In this document: in pieces, positions 8,049-17,219 of the stretch
How positions within the stretch are numbered: position 1 is the first letter of the stretch
Layout: each line of letters opens with the position of its first letter
DNA from: Bacteroidota bacterium
GTDB lineage: Bacteria; Bacteroidota; Bacteroidia; Cytophagales; Cyclobacteriaceae
DNA: 64,000 nucleotides
Assembly: GCA_023412765.1 (NCBI GenBank)
Contig: JAEZBX010000250.1
Span: forward strand, 15,844 to 79,843
Reading direction: 5' to 3'
Notes under the pieces: generated by a model
Told to the model about the DNA's origin: nothing
Seen by the model: the letters and a program-made list of their open reading frames with translations, nothing else
The model's database searches: none
Translations under genes and position numbers: made by a program

Positions 8049-10583
8049 CTACTGACCAACCATAAAAACTGCGTTGGAAAAAATCATTTTTCCGCTTTCC
8101 CAAAAACTTCTGAACAACGGATTGTCAACCAGGTAAACAACCGTACCGCTACCTTTTACCTCTACTCCGAAGACAAGGCTGTTGTCCATTCTTCTGTTTG
8201 CGTGCTGACCCGCAAAACCCTGAACAGGTTTCGCAGCCCCTTTTATAATGCCAACATTCCATCCTTTATCAAGATATGCATAACGATTGTCCCGAGTCTT
8301 AAGAGTATAATACGTGTTGCTTATACCGAACGCCAATGGGTGAGAAGTATCCAGGGTTACCCTATAAATTGCCCCGGTAATTGTATTCGAAATTTCATTA
8401 CGCTCCGTGTCCTCGTAGCGTCTCAGAATTTCTTTTTCTTTCAGCAGTTTTTCTTTTTTCTCCGCGTCAGCTTTGTTGGCTTCTGTTCCGTAAGCCTTCA
8501 GCGCATAGCCCTTCTTTTCGGCAAATACATTTAATCCGCTTCCGATTACTATCAACTTTCCACCAGCGCTTACCCATGAAGTCACACGGTTAAATTGTTC
8601 ATCGTCGAATACTTTATAAGATCCTTCGGGTATGATCAGCAAATCGTAATTTTTCAATTCGACCTCATTGAAATAGTCGGTACCGATTTGTGTGATGGGA
8701 TATTTAATTTGCTCTTCAAAAAAATGCCAGATTTCCCCCGCAGAAAGTGAATTTGTCTCTTTGCCGAAAAGTACCGCCACTTTTGGAGGGTTAAGATATT
8801 TGACATCGGCTGCGCCTACGTCCTTGCCCTTGCTAACAAAACCGGTGGCTGAAGTGAAGATTTGCCGGCCATGCTTTCCCGCCAATCCTTTAACTTTCTC
8901 GTCAAAGTTTGTTATGCCTTCGTTATTCCTTCGCGTAATTATTATGGAGCCTGGTCGGAAATTCGTGGTGCCAATGGTAAAAGGTTTCTCTGCGGCCCTT
9001 ACTTTAATCCCCTCATTCATTGCTTCTGCTACGAATGCGACATCTTTCATAGTCTCATAATTGAAAATGTAAGCGTATGGCTTTTCGAGATTAGCCGAGG
9101 CTGCATGGGATGCTTGCTGAAACTCTCCTATGATATTGATCTTCTCCTGCACCGCGTAGGCATCCAAATTATACGAATAGATGATATTCCATGCAGTGAT
9201 ATCGTATGTCAGAGAATCAACCAGCTTCGATTGTGGTTCAAACACCGTCGTTATAAATCGGGATTTAGGTTGAAAGATATTGATTACAAGATCTTCAGTA
9301 GTCAGACTGAAATTTCCGGTGGTTTGATTCTTAAAGTCAAAACCCCTTAACGATCTGGACGCAGCTGCCCGCCCGTAGCTGATAGAATGAAGGTCCATCC
9401 ACTTCATAAGCTGCTTAATTTTATCAGCGTTATTGCCGGCCTTCACAACGTATGCCTTATACGTTGATAGTGGATTGGAGACGCTCTCCCGAAAATATTT
9501 CTCGAATTCCTCCACAACACGCGTTGCATTTACTGATGTGATTTCCACAGTCGACAACCCTGAAGTATAGTGGTGCATCAGGCGATCCCGAAGTGTCAGG
9601 TCGTCGCCTTCTTTTGTCTTGATCCGGAGACCGCCAGCCCCGCCGCCGCCCTGTTCATAGGTCATACCAACGGCACCGTTATACGTTGGGTAGGTATCAC
9701 CATAGCTGGGATAGTACAGGTCAAAAATTTCCTTGGTAAAGTACAACCATCCTTGATCATCAAAGTATTTTGCGTTGTTCTTCCCTATTATGGTTTGGAA
9801 TTCACGCTGCCACGGAGTAATTACTTCGTGAAACGGTTCCGCGGCCGGTGCAAAATAGTATGGGCTATTGTAACCCTGTTCATGGAAATCGACATGGACA
9901 TGAGGCATCCATTCGTGATAGATCTTAAGGCGTTGCCGCGTTTCCACTTGGGTTCCCCATGCCCAATCCCTATTAAGATCGAACAAATAATGATTGCTTC
10001 TTCCCCCCGGCCACGGCTCGTGGTGTTCTTTGGCGTCTATATCGCGGTTAGCCGGTTGGTTCAAATATTGGTTGTAAAAATTTACGTACCTGTCGCGGCC
10101 GTCGGGATTAATGCATGGATCAATGACTACGACAGTATTTTTCAACCACTCCTGCGATTTTGTATTCGATGGGTCGACCAAAGAATACAACGTTAGCATT
10201 GATGCTTCAGTCGAGCTGGCTTCATTCCCATGTACATTATAGCTTAACCAAACAATTGCCTTTTTCTCAGCGCTGGGTGACCCATCCATCAAACCGGTTC
10301 TTTTCAGATTATCAGTGCGAATTTTTTCCAATTGGCTAAAATTATCCTGCGAGGTAAGCACTGCATAGATTAGAGGACGATGTTCGTATGTCTCACCATA
10401 TTGTTTAACCTCTACGTTGGACATTACCGCGTCCACATGTTTGAAATAGTCTAGCATGCGATGATGCGGTGTAAATCGTTCACCAAGTTGGTACCCAAGA
10501 AATTCTTCCGGAGAAAGAAGCTTTTGCCCCCGCACAACCCAGCAACAAGCAATAGTAAGAAATAGCGTTAGCCGTATCTTCAT
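8049..10583 (-). CDS. Secreted M14-family zinc carboxypeptidase
   Basis: An 844-residue exported metallopeptidase. I use the ATG at 10583, which gives a clean signal peptide (MKIRLTLFLTIACCWVVRG). The M14 zinc site is visible: HGNE gives His118 and Glu121, and DFHEQG gives the third ligand at about His234. The general-base glutamate is probably in MTYEQGG (about Glu310). The C-terminal half (about 560-750) includes a class I glutamine amidotransferase-like fold (VAVLFGKETNSLSAGEIWHF, then YDLLIIPEGSY). This peptidase-plus-GATase-like layout is common in exported Bacteroidota M14 proteins. It probably degrades peptides for nutrition in the periplasm or outside the cell. It stands alone between convergent and divergent neighbours. 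Confidence 0.92.
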   Translation of the reverse strand: MKIRLTLFLTIACCWVVRGQKLLSPEEFLGYQLGERFTPHHRMLDYFKHVDAVMSNVEVKQYGETYEHRPLIYAVLTSQDNFSQLEKIRTDNLKRTGLMDGSPSAEKKAIVWLSYNVHGNEASSTEASMLTLYSLVDPSNTKSQEWLKNTVVVIDPCINPDGRDRYVNFYNQYLNQPANRDIDAKEHHEPWPGGRSNHYLFDLNRDWAWGTQVETRQRLKIYHEWMPHVHVDFHEQGYNSPYYFAPAAEPFHEVITPWQREFQTIIGKNNAKYFDDQGWLYFTKEIFDLYYPSYGDTYPTYNGAVGMTYEQGGGGAGGLRIKTKEGDDLTLRDRLMHHYTSGLSTVEITSVNATRVVEEFEKYFRESVSNPLSTYKAYVVKAGNNADKIKQLMKWMDLHSISYGRAAASRSLRGFDFKNQTTGNFSLTTEDLVINIFQPKSRFITTVFEPQSKLVDSLTYDITAWNIIYSYNLDAYAVQEKINIIGEFQQASHAASANLEKPYAYIFNYETMKDVAFVAEAMNEGIKVRAAEKPFTIGTTNFRPGSIIITRRNNEGITNFDEKVKGLAGKHGRQIFTSATGFVSKGKDVGAADVKYLNPPKVAVLFGKETNSLSAGEIWHFFEEQIKYPITQIGTDYFNEVELKNYDLLIIPEGSYKVFDDEQFNRVTSWVSAGGKLIVIGSGLNVFAEKKGYALKAYGTEANKADAEKKEKLLKEKEILRRYEDTERNEISNTITGAIYRVTLDTSHPLAFGISNTYYTLKTRDNRYAYLDKGWNVGIIKGAAKPVQGFAGQHANRRMDNSLVFGVEVKGSGTVVYLVDNPLFRSFWESGKMIFSNAVFMVGQ

Positions 10584-10661
10584 GGTAGTGAGCTGCAAGT
10601 TATTTTATTGTCGCATCAGAACTTTACAAGTTAAGAAAGAGATTCATCCGTTGGCAAAAAA

Positions 10662-10692
10662 TTGGATCGTTGATTTAAATAACATAGATTTA
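10662..10692 (+). promoter_or_regulatory. Candidate promoter for the RDD gene
   Basis: TTG at 10662-10664, a 20-nt spacer, then TAGATTTA at 10685-10692, which matches TAnnTTTG at seven of eight positions. It ends 25 nt before the ATG at 10718 and lies in the divergent M14/RDD region. Confidence 0.4.
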
Positions 10693-10717
10693 ATAAATCC
10701 AACCAAACCTTTAAACT

Positions 10718-11197
10718 ATGAATCCAACTTTTGCTGGCTTTTGGCTCCGCTTTGTAGCCTATTTAATTGATTCGGTACTTATCTATGCCCTTCAATCTTT
10801 CATCTTCGTCCCTGTTTTTTCACTGATGGGAATTTCATTCGCATCGAGAGCCCAGGATTTCGAAAATATGTCCGACGCTGAGGCTATGGGCGTAATGGGT
10901 GCTTTTGCTGCATTCTCCGGCGCGGCTCTGCTGTTGAGTACCGTTATTGCAGTCTTATATGGAGCCCTAATGGAATCATCGAAGTATCAGGCAACTGTCG
11001 GGAAATTGGCCTTGGGTTTGAAAGTGACTGATATGGACGGCAAAAATCTAGATTTGGCCAAAGCCCTGGTACGAAATCTTTGTAAGATCCTCTCAGGAAT
11101 GATTATGGGTCTGGGATATATTATTGCTGCCTTTACTGAAAAGAAACAGGGACTCCACGACATTATAGCAAGCACTTTAGTGGTTAAGAAGCAATAG
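10718..11197 (+). CDS. RDD-family membrane protein
   Basis: A 159-residue integral membrane protein of the RDD family, named for conserved Arg and Asp residues. The first helix shows GFWLRFVAYLIDSVLIY with the family Arg11 and Asp18. A second hydrophobic segment follows an acidic loop (about residues 68-85), and a third lies near the C-terminus (about 128-142), after the conserved segment TVGKLALGLKVTDMDG. RDD proteins have varied or unknown transport-related roles. It is a single-gene unit, with a candidate promoter 5' and a TPR gene convergent 3'. Confidence 0.9.
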   Translation: MNPTFAGFWLRFVAYLIDSVLIYALQSFIFVPVFSLMGISFASRAQDFENMSDAEAMGVMGAFAAFSGAALLLSTVIAVLYGALMESSKYQATVGKLALGLKVTDMDGKNLDLAKALVRNLCKILSGMIMGLGYIIAAFTEKKQGLHDIIASTLVVKKQ

Positions 11198-11219
11198 TAA
11201 GATTAGCCCGGTCAGGCTA

Positions 11220-12326
11220 CTATTTGCAATTCTTCTTTATTTCGGCGCGGGCCTCAGCAGAGCCCAGTTCCTCCGCTTTTCTGAAATCGAGGCACGCGTC
11301 GTACTTATTGTTCATGGTTACCTTGACCAAGGCGCGTTGATAGTAGGTTTCGGGGTCGGAGGGGTATAATTCAATTGATATAGTGTAATCCTCAACTGCG
11401 CCTGCATAATCTTCTTTTTCGGTTTTACTGAGAGCCCGATTGTCAAAATAGACTGGATTGGTTGCATCCAGTTCGATGGCCTTCGTGTAGTCGGCGATAG
11501 CTCCGTCGTGATCGTCCAGATTATATTTAGTTACACCGCGAAGGTTGTACGTTTCGGCTTCTTGTGGGTTAAGCTCGATAGCTTTGTCATAGTCTTCCAG
11601 CGCTGCTTTGAAATCCTCTTTGGCACCTTTCGCCAGGGCGCGGTTCTCATAGACCTGTGCGTCCTTTGGATTTAGTTTAATGGCCTCGTTGTAATCAGCA
11701 ATCGCCTGATCAAGATTTCCTACATTATATTGAGCTACACCACGAAAATTATAGAGGCTAGGGTCCTTGGTTTCAAGACTAAGTGCTTTGGTGTAATCAT
11801 CTATGGCACTTACAAATTCACCCAACTCAGCCTTAGTTACACCGCGATTGAAATATTTATCGGCATCAGGCGGTCCCAGTTCCAATGCCTTGGAAAAATC
11901 AAAATAGGCACCTTGCAGGTCATCAAGGTTATATTTGGCGAGACCACGGTTGGTATATGCTACGACAAATTGTGGATTGAATTTGGTTGCCTTGTTAAAG
12001 TCAAGAATTGCAGCTTCCTCATCACCCAGCGCCATCTTTGCTTCTCCTCGATTATTCCATGGGTCTGCAAATGTCGAATCGATCTCAATTGCAATATTGA
12101 AATCACCGATAGCACCGTAAAAATCTTCCATACCCATGCGCGCCAGCCCGCGTAGGTTATAGGCTTGCTTGTCTCGAGGTGAAGAATCGATGATTTTCTT
12201 CAGGTCCGCATTCGCACCACTATAATCTTTTGCATCAATCTTAGATTTTGCCGCATTAAGAGGATTGTCCTGGGCTTGTAGTACACCAAGTGAGAGGAAC
12301 AAAAAAATAAAGGAGAAAGTCTTCAT
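11220..12326 (-). CDS. Exported TPR-repeat protein
   Basis: A 368-residue protein with a signal peptide (FIFLFLSLGVLQAQ) followed by about nine tandem tetratricopeptide repeats of 34 residues covering nearly the whole mature protein. Units are highly regular (for example AIADYTKAIELDATNPVYFD), with the canonical small and aromatic positions. TPR solenoids mediate protein-protein contacts; this one would act in the periplasm or at the outer membrane. There is no catalytic domain and no lipobox. Convergent with the RDD gene and divergent from the amidohydrolase, it appears monocistronic. Its partner is unknown. Confidence 0.9.
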   Translation of the reverse strand: MKTFSFIFLFLSLGVLQAQDNPLNAAKSKIDAKDYSGANADLKKIIDSSPRDKQAYNLRGLARMGMEDFYGAIGDFNIAIEIDSTFADPWNNRGEAKMALGDEEAAILDFNKATKFNPQFVVAYTNRGLAKYNLDDLQGAYFDFSKALELGPPDADKYFNRGVTKAELGEFVSAIDDYTKALSLETKDPSLYNFRGVAQYNVGNLDQAIADYNEAIKLNPKDAQVYENRALAKGAKEDFKAALEDYDKAIELNPQEAETYNLRGVTKYNLDDHDGAIADYTKAIELDATNPVYFDNRALSKTEKEDYAGAVEDYTISIELYPSDPETYYQRALVKVTMNNKYDACLDFRKAEELGSAEARAEIKKNCK

Positions 12327-12509
12327 CTCTAAAAATCTTCAGTAAAGTTATAAATAATTTGGGCGAGCTCAATCAACGTATTTGTTTACTCGTCGAGCAG
12401 TATGTCCGAATGATCGGGCTGGCACACCATTAAAGCTACTTACTGCCCGCTTAGAAAAATTTGTTCAACGCGATTTAAAAACCATTTATCTTAAAGGGTC
12501 ATTTATCCT

Positions 12510-13616
12510 ATGAAAAAGATATTCGTTGCCAGTTTCTTCCTTCTAAGCCTGATACATGCTTGTGGTCAGGAAAGACCTCTCGACATGAAGATGGACTTTG
12601 AAGACTACGATCCGCCTTCCTCACTCGTTGTGCCGGAGCATCGGGTTAAACGCGCCAAGTTTCCATTCATCGACGTACACAATCATCAATTCTCTATGTC
12701 ATCTCAAAACCTGGAGGGGCTGATTACGGAGATGGACAAGATGAATATGGCAGTCATGGTGAACCTGAGCGGTCGTGGAAGAGGAAGTAGTGATCACCTT
12801 GAAAATTCTTTGGAGAGTGTGAAAAAATCTTTTCCCAAAAGATTCATCATTTTTACTAACGTCGACTTTGGCGGTATCGACGATCCTGAATGGCAATCAC
12901 GAATGGTCAAACAACTTGAAGACGATGTAAAGAAAGGCGCCAACGGCTTAAAGATCTATAAGAGCCTGGGTATGTTCAACAAAGACAAGAATGGAAATCG
13001 GATTCGCATTGACGATCCGCGAATAGATCCCATCTGGGCTAAATGCGGCGAACTCGGCATTCCTGTTTTAATACACGCGGCAGACCCTAAACAATTCTGG
13101 CAGCCCATTGATAAAAACAATGAACGATGGTTGGAACTAAAGACTCACCCAGGCCGGCGACACGATACTGATCCGGTGTCCTGGGAAACCATCATTGCTG
13201 AGCAGCATAACATTTTTAAGAAGCATCCAAAAACGAAATTTATCAATGCTCATCTTGGCTGGTATGGGAGTGACTTAAAAAAACTTGGTGAACTGATGGA
13301 CAAGTATCCAAACATGTATACAGAGATAGGTGCTGTCATTGCCGAATTAGGACGCCAGCCGAGAGCAGCGCGAGAGTTTTTTACAAAATACCAGGACCGT
13401 GTTATGTTTGGAAAAGACTCATGGGTGCCCGACGAATATGAAACCTATTTTCGCGTTCTGGAAACCGCAGACGAGTATTTCCCATACCATAAGCGTTACC
13501 ATGCCTTCTGGCGAATGTATGGGATGGATTTGCCCGATGAAATCCTTAAGAAAGTTTACTACAAAAACGCGTTGAAGGTAATCCCTAACATAGACGCGAG
13601 TCTGTTTCCCAAATAG
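12510..13616 (+). CDS. Amidohydrolase-2 family lipoprotein
   Basis: A 368-residue TIM-barrel metal-dependent hydrolase of the amidohydrolase-2 (PF04909-like) group, anchored as a lipoprotein: signal peptide and lipobox ending at Cys18 (LIHACG). The N-terminal metal motif is DVHNH (His57 and His59). Further ligands are likely the His in PVLIHAADP, the His in NAHLGW and the Asp in MFGKDSW. Members hydrolyse or decarboxylate small organic acids and lactones; the substrate here is unknown. It is convergent with the barrel protein gene, 3 nt apart, and has no operon partner. Confidence 0.88.
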   Translation: MKKIFVASFFLLSLIHACGQERPLDMKMDFEDYDPPSSLVVPEHRVKRAKFPFIDVHNHQFSMSSQNLEGLITEMDKMNMAVMVNLSGRGRGSSDHLENSLESVKKSFPKRFIIFTNVDFGGIDDPEWQSRMVKQLEDDVKKGANGLKIYKSLGMFNKDKNGNRIRIDDPRIDPIWAKCGELGIPVLIHAADPKQFWQPIDKNNERWLELKTHPGRRHDTDPVSWETIIAEQHNIFKKHPKTKFINAHLGWYGSDLKKLGELMDKYPNMYTEIGAVIAELGRQPRAAREFFTKYQDRVMFGKDSWVPDEYETYFRVLETADEYFPYHKRYHAFWRMYGMDLPDEILKKVYYKNALKVIPNIDASLFPK

Positions 13617-13619
13617 TAC

Positions 13620-14348
13620 TTATTCGGTGGATGTAGTACCTGGTTTCATTCCACCAATCCTGAAGCCTATACCCGTGGAAACGTAGAATGGACGGTATTC
13701 GTAATACGTCTTGCTTACAGGTATCGAAAATCCACTTTGGAAAGTAAAGAACATCCGATTCTTTGCAAGGTTGACCCTTCCCACAACTGCAGGTTCAAGA
13801 AATATTTTTGGATCGTCGTCGGCAATATAAGGTGATACCGATTGATCACTCGAAAACTCTTTAAAATCAACCAATGATATCCGTGGAACGAATGATACAT
13901 TCATCACCTTCTTATTGAGACCGAAGGCAGGCTGTATAAAAAAACGCTCAAACCTTCCAGTCGCCATTATCTCGTCGCCATTCGAGTAATCGAAAAAGTC
14001 ATAGTCATCATAACTTGATCCTTCACCCTTACCATATCCGGCAAAAATCTCATAGCACCATTTTCCTTCGTTCTCATAATACCCAATCCCGCCTTCAAAA
14101 AATTTATGGCGATGATAATCGTCTATATCATCTGGGTCAGGACTTTTGTTATCAGCGTATGAGAAATTCCCCATCAGACCAATATGATTTGTTACTGAAA
14201 TAGCCCCTTGCGCGTCTATGCCATTACCAAATTGTATTGATCCCTGAAATTCACCAGCTTGTGTAAACATCGGGGAGTTTCTGGCATTCGGTACGTATAC
14301 CGGTGCGCAAGCGGAAACGACCAGCGCGATGAGAATGAACCTTTTCAT
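13620..14348 (-). CDS. Outer-membrane beta-barrel-like lipoprotein
   Basis: A 242-residue exported protein. The ATG at 14348 follows a TTG that could extend it by two residues. The signal peptide ends in a lipobox at Cys14 (VVSACAP). The mature part alternates glycine and aromatic strands typical of a small outer-membrane barrel (GEFQGSIQFGNGIDAQGAIS, then EIFAGYGKGEG, and ending FYVSTGIGFRIGG). Such proteins are usually surface or structural proteins of unknown role. Its promoter region overlaps the start of the divergent nitroreductase gene. No close family is recognised. Confidence 0.75.
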   Translation of the reverse strand: MKRFILIALVVSACAPVYVPNARNSPMFTQAGEFQGSIQFGNGIDAQGAISVTNHIGLMGNFSYADNKSPDPDDIDDYHRHKFFEGGIGYYENEGKWCYEIFAGYGKGEGSSYDDYDFFDYSNGDEIMATGRFERFFIQPAFGLNKKVMNVSFVPRISLVDFKEFSSDQSVSPYIADDDPKIFLEPAVVGRVNLAKNRMFFTFQSGFSIPVSKTYYEYRPFYVSTGIGFRIGGMKPGTTSTE

Positions 14349-14381
14349 AATCAAAAAATGATAGTTTCAGACAAACAAAAC

Positions 14382-14389
14382 CAAAGATA
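14382..14389 (-). promoter_or_regulatory. Candidate -7 element for the barrel lipoprotein gene
   Basis: On the minus strand this is TATCTTTG, a perfect TAnnTTTG box, 34 nt upstream of the ATG at 14348. It sits three bases before the start codon of the divergent nitroreductase gene at 14392, so the two genes must share a very compact control region. The -33 element is not obvious. Confidence 0.4.
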
Positions 14390-14391
14390 AA

Positions 14392-14982
14392 ATGAATTTT
14401 AATCCGGAAAGTCTTAACGAGGTAATCGCCAGCAGAAGGTCAATATACCAGCAACAATACAGTGGGGAACAGGTCGACGACGCTATTGTTCATCAGATCC
14501 TAAAAAATGCCAATTGGGCGCCAACTCATAAACTTACTGAACCGTGGAGATTTATTGTATTTAGCGGAAAAGGCCTGGCGAAATTGGCTCAAATTCAAGG
14601 GGAAATTTATACGAAGGTTACAAAGGCAGACAATACATTTAAAGAAGACCGTTATCAGAATCTGATAACCAAACCCATGCAGTCTTCTCACATTATTTCA
14701 ATCGGGATGAAACGCGATCCTAAAAAATCAGTACCCGAAATTGAAGAAGTTGGTGCAGTGTTTTGCGCTGTTCAGAATATGTATTTAACCGCCGCAGCGT
14801 ATGGCGTAGGGGCATATCTAAGCACAGGTGGCATAACGTATTTTGAGGAAGCAAAAGAATTTTTTGGTTTAGAAAAGGACGACAAACTCATTGGGTTCTT
14901 CCACCTCGGCATGCCAAGAATTGACAATCCAAAAGGGAATAGAAAACCCGTTGAATCAAAAGTCACATGGGTTACCGATTAG
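14392..14982 (+). CDS. Nitroreductase-family FMN oxidoreductase
   Basis: A 196-residue cytoplasmic flavoprotein of the nitroreductase fold, acting as a homodimer on quinones, nitroaromatics or related acceptors with NAD(P)H. The N-terminal FMN-binding segment IASRRSIYQQQYSG carries the SRRS motif. NANWAPTHKLTEPWRFIV is the typical W-(A/S)-P-(T/S) segment, and GAVFCAVQNMYLTAAAYGVG is the usual buried helix. The C-terminus has IGFFHLGMPR. Its length fits the smaller YdjA-like group. The physiological substrate is unknown. It abuts the convergent methyltransferase gene (1 nt). Confidence 0.92.
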   Translation: MNFNPESLNEVIASRRSIYQQQYSGEQVDDAIVHQILKNANWAPTHKLTEPWRFIVFSGKGLAKLAQIQGEIYTKVTKADNTFKEDRYQNLITKPMQSSHIISIGMKRDPKKSVPEIEEVGAVFCAVQNMYLTAAAYGVGAYLSTGGITYFEEAKEFFGLEKDDKLIGFFHLGMPRIDNPKGNRKPVESKVTWVTD

Positions 14983-14983
14983 G

Positions 14984-15706
14984 CTACACGCAGCCGATCA
15001 TGTATACCATACCTCTGTTAAATTCTTCTTTTATAACTTTGATTCCATTAATGGCGAAATGATCGGCGATCATATTTGGCGACAACCGTAGCTTGGGATA
15101 GGAACTTATTGATTTAATCCATTCCCCACCCGTCTTTTCGTACAAAAGATCGTGAACCATGACATAATCTGGAAAGTATTCCAGGAAACATGTAAGTATT
15201 CTGCTGTCATCACTTCGAACAGCGATAAATCTATCTTCTGCTTTGAGCTCAGTTGTCAGGTCGCGAAATGAAACAACCACTTTTCCTCCAGGAATAAGAT
15301 GATCAGAAATTGATTTTACAAATGATGCAACATCAGCAAGACTTTCCAGATGCGTTAGGGTATCGCCCATGCAGACGATAAGCTCCGCTTTTTCTGAGGC
15401 TTCATTCAAAAAGTGAAGTATATCGTTTTCCACTGTTTGAACCTTAAGATTGGATACCCTGGCTTCGAGTTCTGCGAGAAGGGGCCGGTTGAAGTCAACG
15501 GCGTGGACTGTGAAGCCTGCTTTTGCCAATGCAATACTTTGCGGACCATGTGCGCATCCGAGATCGAAGGCAATCCCATTGACGCGCGGGGCTATGTGAT
15601 TATCGCTAAAAAAGCGACTGTTCATTCGCAACAATTCGTTGAAATCACCAGCCATCCACGAATAGATGTTGCCCAGGTGGTTTTGGTAATGATCTTTGAC
15701 ATTCAT
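14984..15706 (-). CDS. Class I SAM-dependent methyltransferase
   Basis: A 240-residue Rossmann methyltransferase. The ATG at 15706 is preferred to a TTG at 15721. SAM-binding motif I is FDLGCAHGPQSIALAKAGF, followed by the acidic VHAVDFN of motif II and ELIVCMGDTLTHL, characteristic of methyltransferase group 11/25 proteins. The C-terminal half (FLEYFPDYVMVHDLLYEKTG) forms the substrate-specific part. The methylated substrate cannot be inferred from sequence or from the nitroreductase and thioredoxin-like neighbours. Confidence 0.88.
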   Translation of the reverse strand: MNVKDHYQNHLGNIYSWMAGDFNELLRMNSRFFSDNHIAPRVNGIAFDLGCAHGPQSIALAKAGFTVHAVDFNRPLLAELEARVSNLKVQTVENDILHFLNEASEKAELIVCMGDTLTHLESLADVASFVKSISDHLIPGGKVVVSFRDLTTELKAEDRFIAVRSDDSRILTCFLEYFPDYVMVHDLLYEKTGGEWIKSISSYPKLRLSPNMIADHFAINGIKVIKEEFNRGMVYMIGCV

Positions 15707-15851
15707 GCGACTGGCTTTCAATTCGGGCTATTGTCGTATTGAAGTTATATTACGCTATTCAACTGTAATGGATGCCATACGTCCCGCGAATCTACAATTG
15801 CATCCGATTTCTGGCATCGTTTTTCGTAACTTAGACGCATAAACATCCTGT

Positions 15852-16391
15852 ATGAAAAAACTTACATTCCTAATGCTGGCCGTAGTCTTATCGCTCGCGG
15901 CGCACGCGCAGGTCACGGGTAAAATGTTCCCTGATATGGAGGCTGAAACCGTCGAAGACAAAAAGATTATGCTTCCACAAAGCACCAAAGGAAAATATAC
16001 GCTCCTAGGATTAGCGTATTCAAAAAAATCCGAAGATGAATTGAATTCATGGTTTCAACCTGTTTTCGAAAAATTTATACAAAAAACAACAGGTCTTCTG
16101 GCTGGATTTTCCTACGACGTAAACGTATACTTTGTCCCGATGTTCACCGGAATTAACGCTGCGGCTACTGGTACGGCGAAAAGGAAAGCGATTAAGAATA
16201 TAGATCCACAACTATTGCCTTACGTCTTGTTTTATAAAGGTGAATTAAAGACCTATAAAGAATCGCTGGAATTTGATAAGAAAGATGTTCCCTATTTTTT
16301 TGTGCTCGATCCAAATGGGAAAATAGTATTCGCGACAATGGGAAAATATACGGATGCGAAGATGGCAGAAGTCGAAGAAGTAATTGAATAA
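15852..16391 (+). CDS. Exported thioredoxin-fold-like protein without CxxC
   Basis: A 179-residue exported protein with a signal peptide (LMLAVVLSLAAHAQ). The mature part has the outline of a thioredoxin-like or Atp10-like fold: an early strand KYTLLGLAYSK, a later segment VPYFFVLDPNGKIVFATMGK matching the beta hairpin found in redoxins, and a C-terminal helix. There are no cysteines in the mature sequence, so it cannot be a thiol oxidoreductase. Function is unknown; a chaperone or binding role is possible. It is a single gene upstream of the PrsW-like gene (56 nt). Confidence 0.7.
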   Translation: MKKLTFLMLAVVLSLAAHAQVTGKMFPDMEAETVEDKKIMLPQSTKGKYTLLGLAYSKKSEDELNSWFQPVFEKFIQKTTGLLAGFSYDVNVYFVPMFTGINAAATGTAKRKAIKNIDPQLLPYVLFYKGELKTYKESLEFDKKDVPYFFVLDPNGKIVFATMGKYTDAKMAEVEEVIE

Positions 16392-16447
16392 TTAGCCGAT
16401 GGGATCGTGGCGATTATGTTATAAATTCGAATCGTCAAATTCCCGTA

Positions 16448-17134
16448 ATGAATACTTTCGTCATTCTTGCGTTAGCTCTTGCGCCAACTACGGCAGTAAT
16501 GTTGTATATCTACCTTCGCGACAGGCATGAGCCTGAACCGCTGGGTCTGCTCGTCATCAGTTTCTTGTATGGTGGCGTGAGCACCATGCTTACCTTATTA
16601 ATAAGCTTTCCAGTAAATGCATTAATCCTCACAAAAGCGAACGACGTCGTTCATCAATTTGTCAACGCCTTTTTTAAAGTTGCCCTTATCGAAGAATTCA
16701 GCAAGTTCTTTTTCGTCAGGTTCGTTCTATTCTACAATAAGAATTTCAATGAGCCCTACGATGGAATAGTATACGCCGTTATGGTTGGGATGGGTTTTGC
16801 AACGCTTGAGAATGTGATCTATGTATATCAATATGGGTTTACTGCCGGGATCATGCGAATGTTTACGGCTGTTCCAGCGCACGCCACGTTTGCCATCATC
16901 ATGGGCTACTTTCTAGGTAAGGCAAAATTTACACACAGGAAAATACTATACTTTACGATTGTATCGCTTTTAACAGCTACGGCATTCCACGGCGCATACG
17001 ACTATTTTCTTTTTATTTCCTATATACCTGGGCTATGGGTCGGCGCTGGAGTATCTCTGATTATCATTCTGGTGTTATCCCGCAAAGCAATTCGCCTTCA
17101 CGATCAATCCTCTCCATTTATTGCCGACGAATGA
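16448..17134 (+). CDS. PrsW-family intramembrane metalloprotease
   Basis: A 228-residue polytopic membrane protein of the PrsW family, which in Bacillus starts cleavage of an anti-sigma factor. Catalytic motifs are visible: EE at Glu82-Glu83 (LIEEFSKFF), an ATLENVIYV segment, His145 in PAHATFAIIMGYF, and His181 in TAFHGAYDYF. The early segment YLRDRHEPEPLGLL is also a family hallmark. All four conserved motifs are present, so it is probably active. There is no anti-sigma factor gene adjacent; the target is unknown. It may be cotranscribed with the TMEM175-like gene. Confidence 0.92.
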   Translation: MNTFVILALALAPTTAVMLYIYLRDRHEPEPLGLLVISFLYGGVSTMLTLLISFPVNALILTKANDVVHQFVNAFFKVALIEEFSKFFFVRFVLFYNKNFNEPYDGIVYAVMVGMGFATLENVIYVYQYGFTAGIMRMFTAVPAHATFAIIMGYFLGKAKFTHRKILYFTIVSLLTATAFHGAYDYFLFISYIPGLWVGAGVSLIIILVLSRKAIRLHDQSSPFIADE

Positions 17135-17171
17135 CTTGCCGCGTGTAAATCATTGACAGGTCAGTCCAAAG

Positions 17172-17202
17172 TTTGGAGAAGTTTCGTTTTTGCGTAAATT
17201 AC
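17172..17202 (+). promoter_or_regulatory. Weak candidate promoter for the TMEM175-like gene
   Basis: TTTG at 17172-17175, 19 nt spacer, then TAAATTAC at 17195-17202 (six of eight matches to TAnnTTTG). If real, the in-frame TTG at 17190 lies inside it, which supports the ATG at 17220 as the start. Confidence 0.25.
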
Positions 17203-17219
17203 TTCATATCCCTAAACCT

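Noticed and set aside
9570..10196. Plus-strand 208-residue frame antisense to the M14 peptidase
   Set aside because: The opposite strand encodes an intact peptidase with all zinc ligands. The sense of this frame is composition-driven only.
11198..11219. TAGCC/GGCTA hairpin between the RDD and TPR genes
   Set aside because: Only five base pairs with no T run; too weak to call a terminator.
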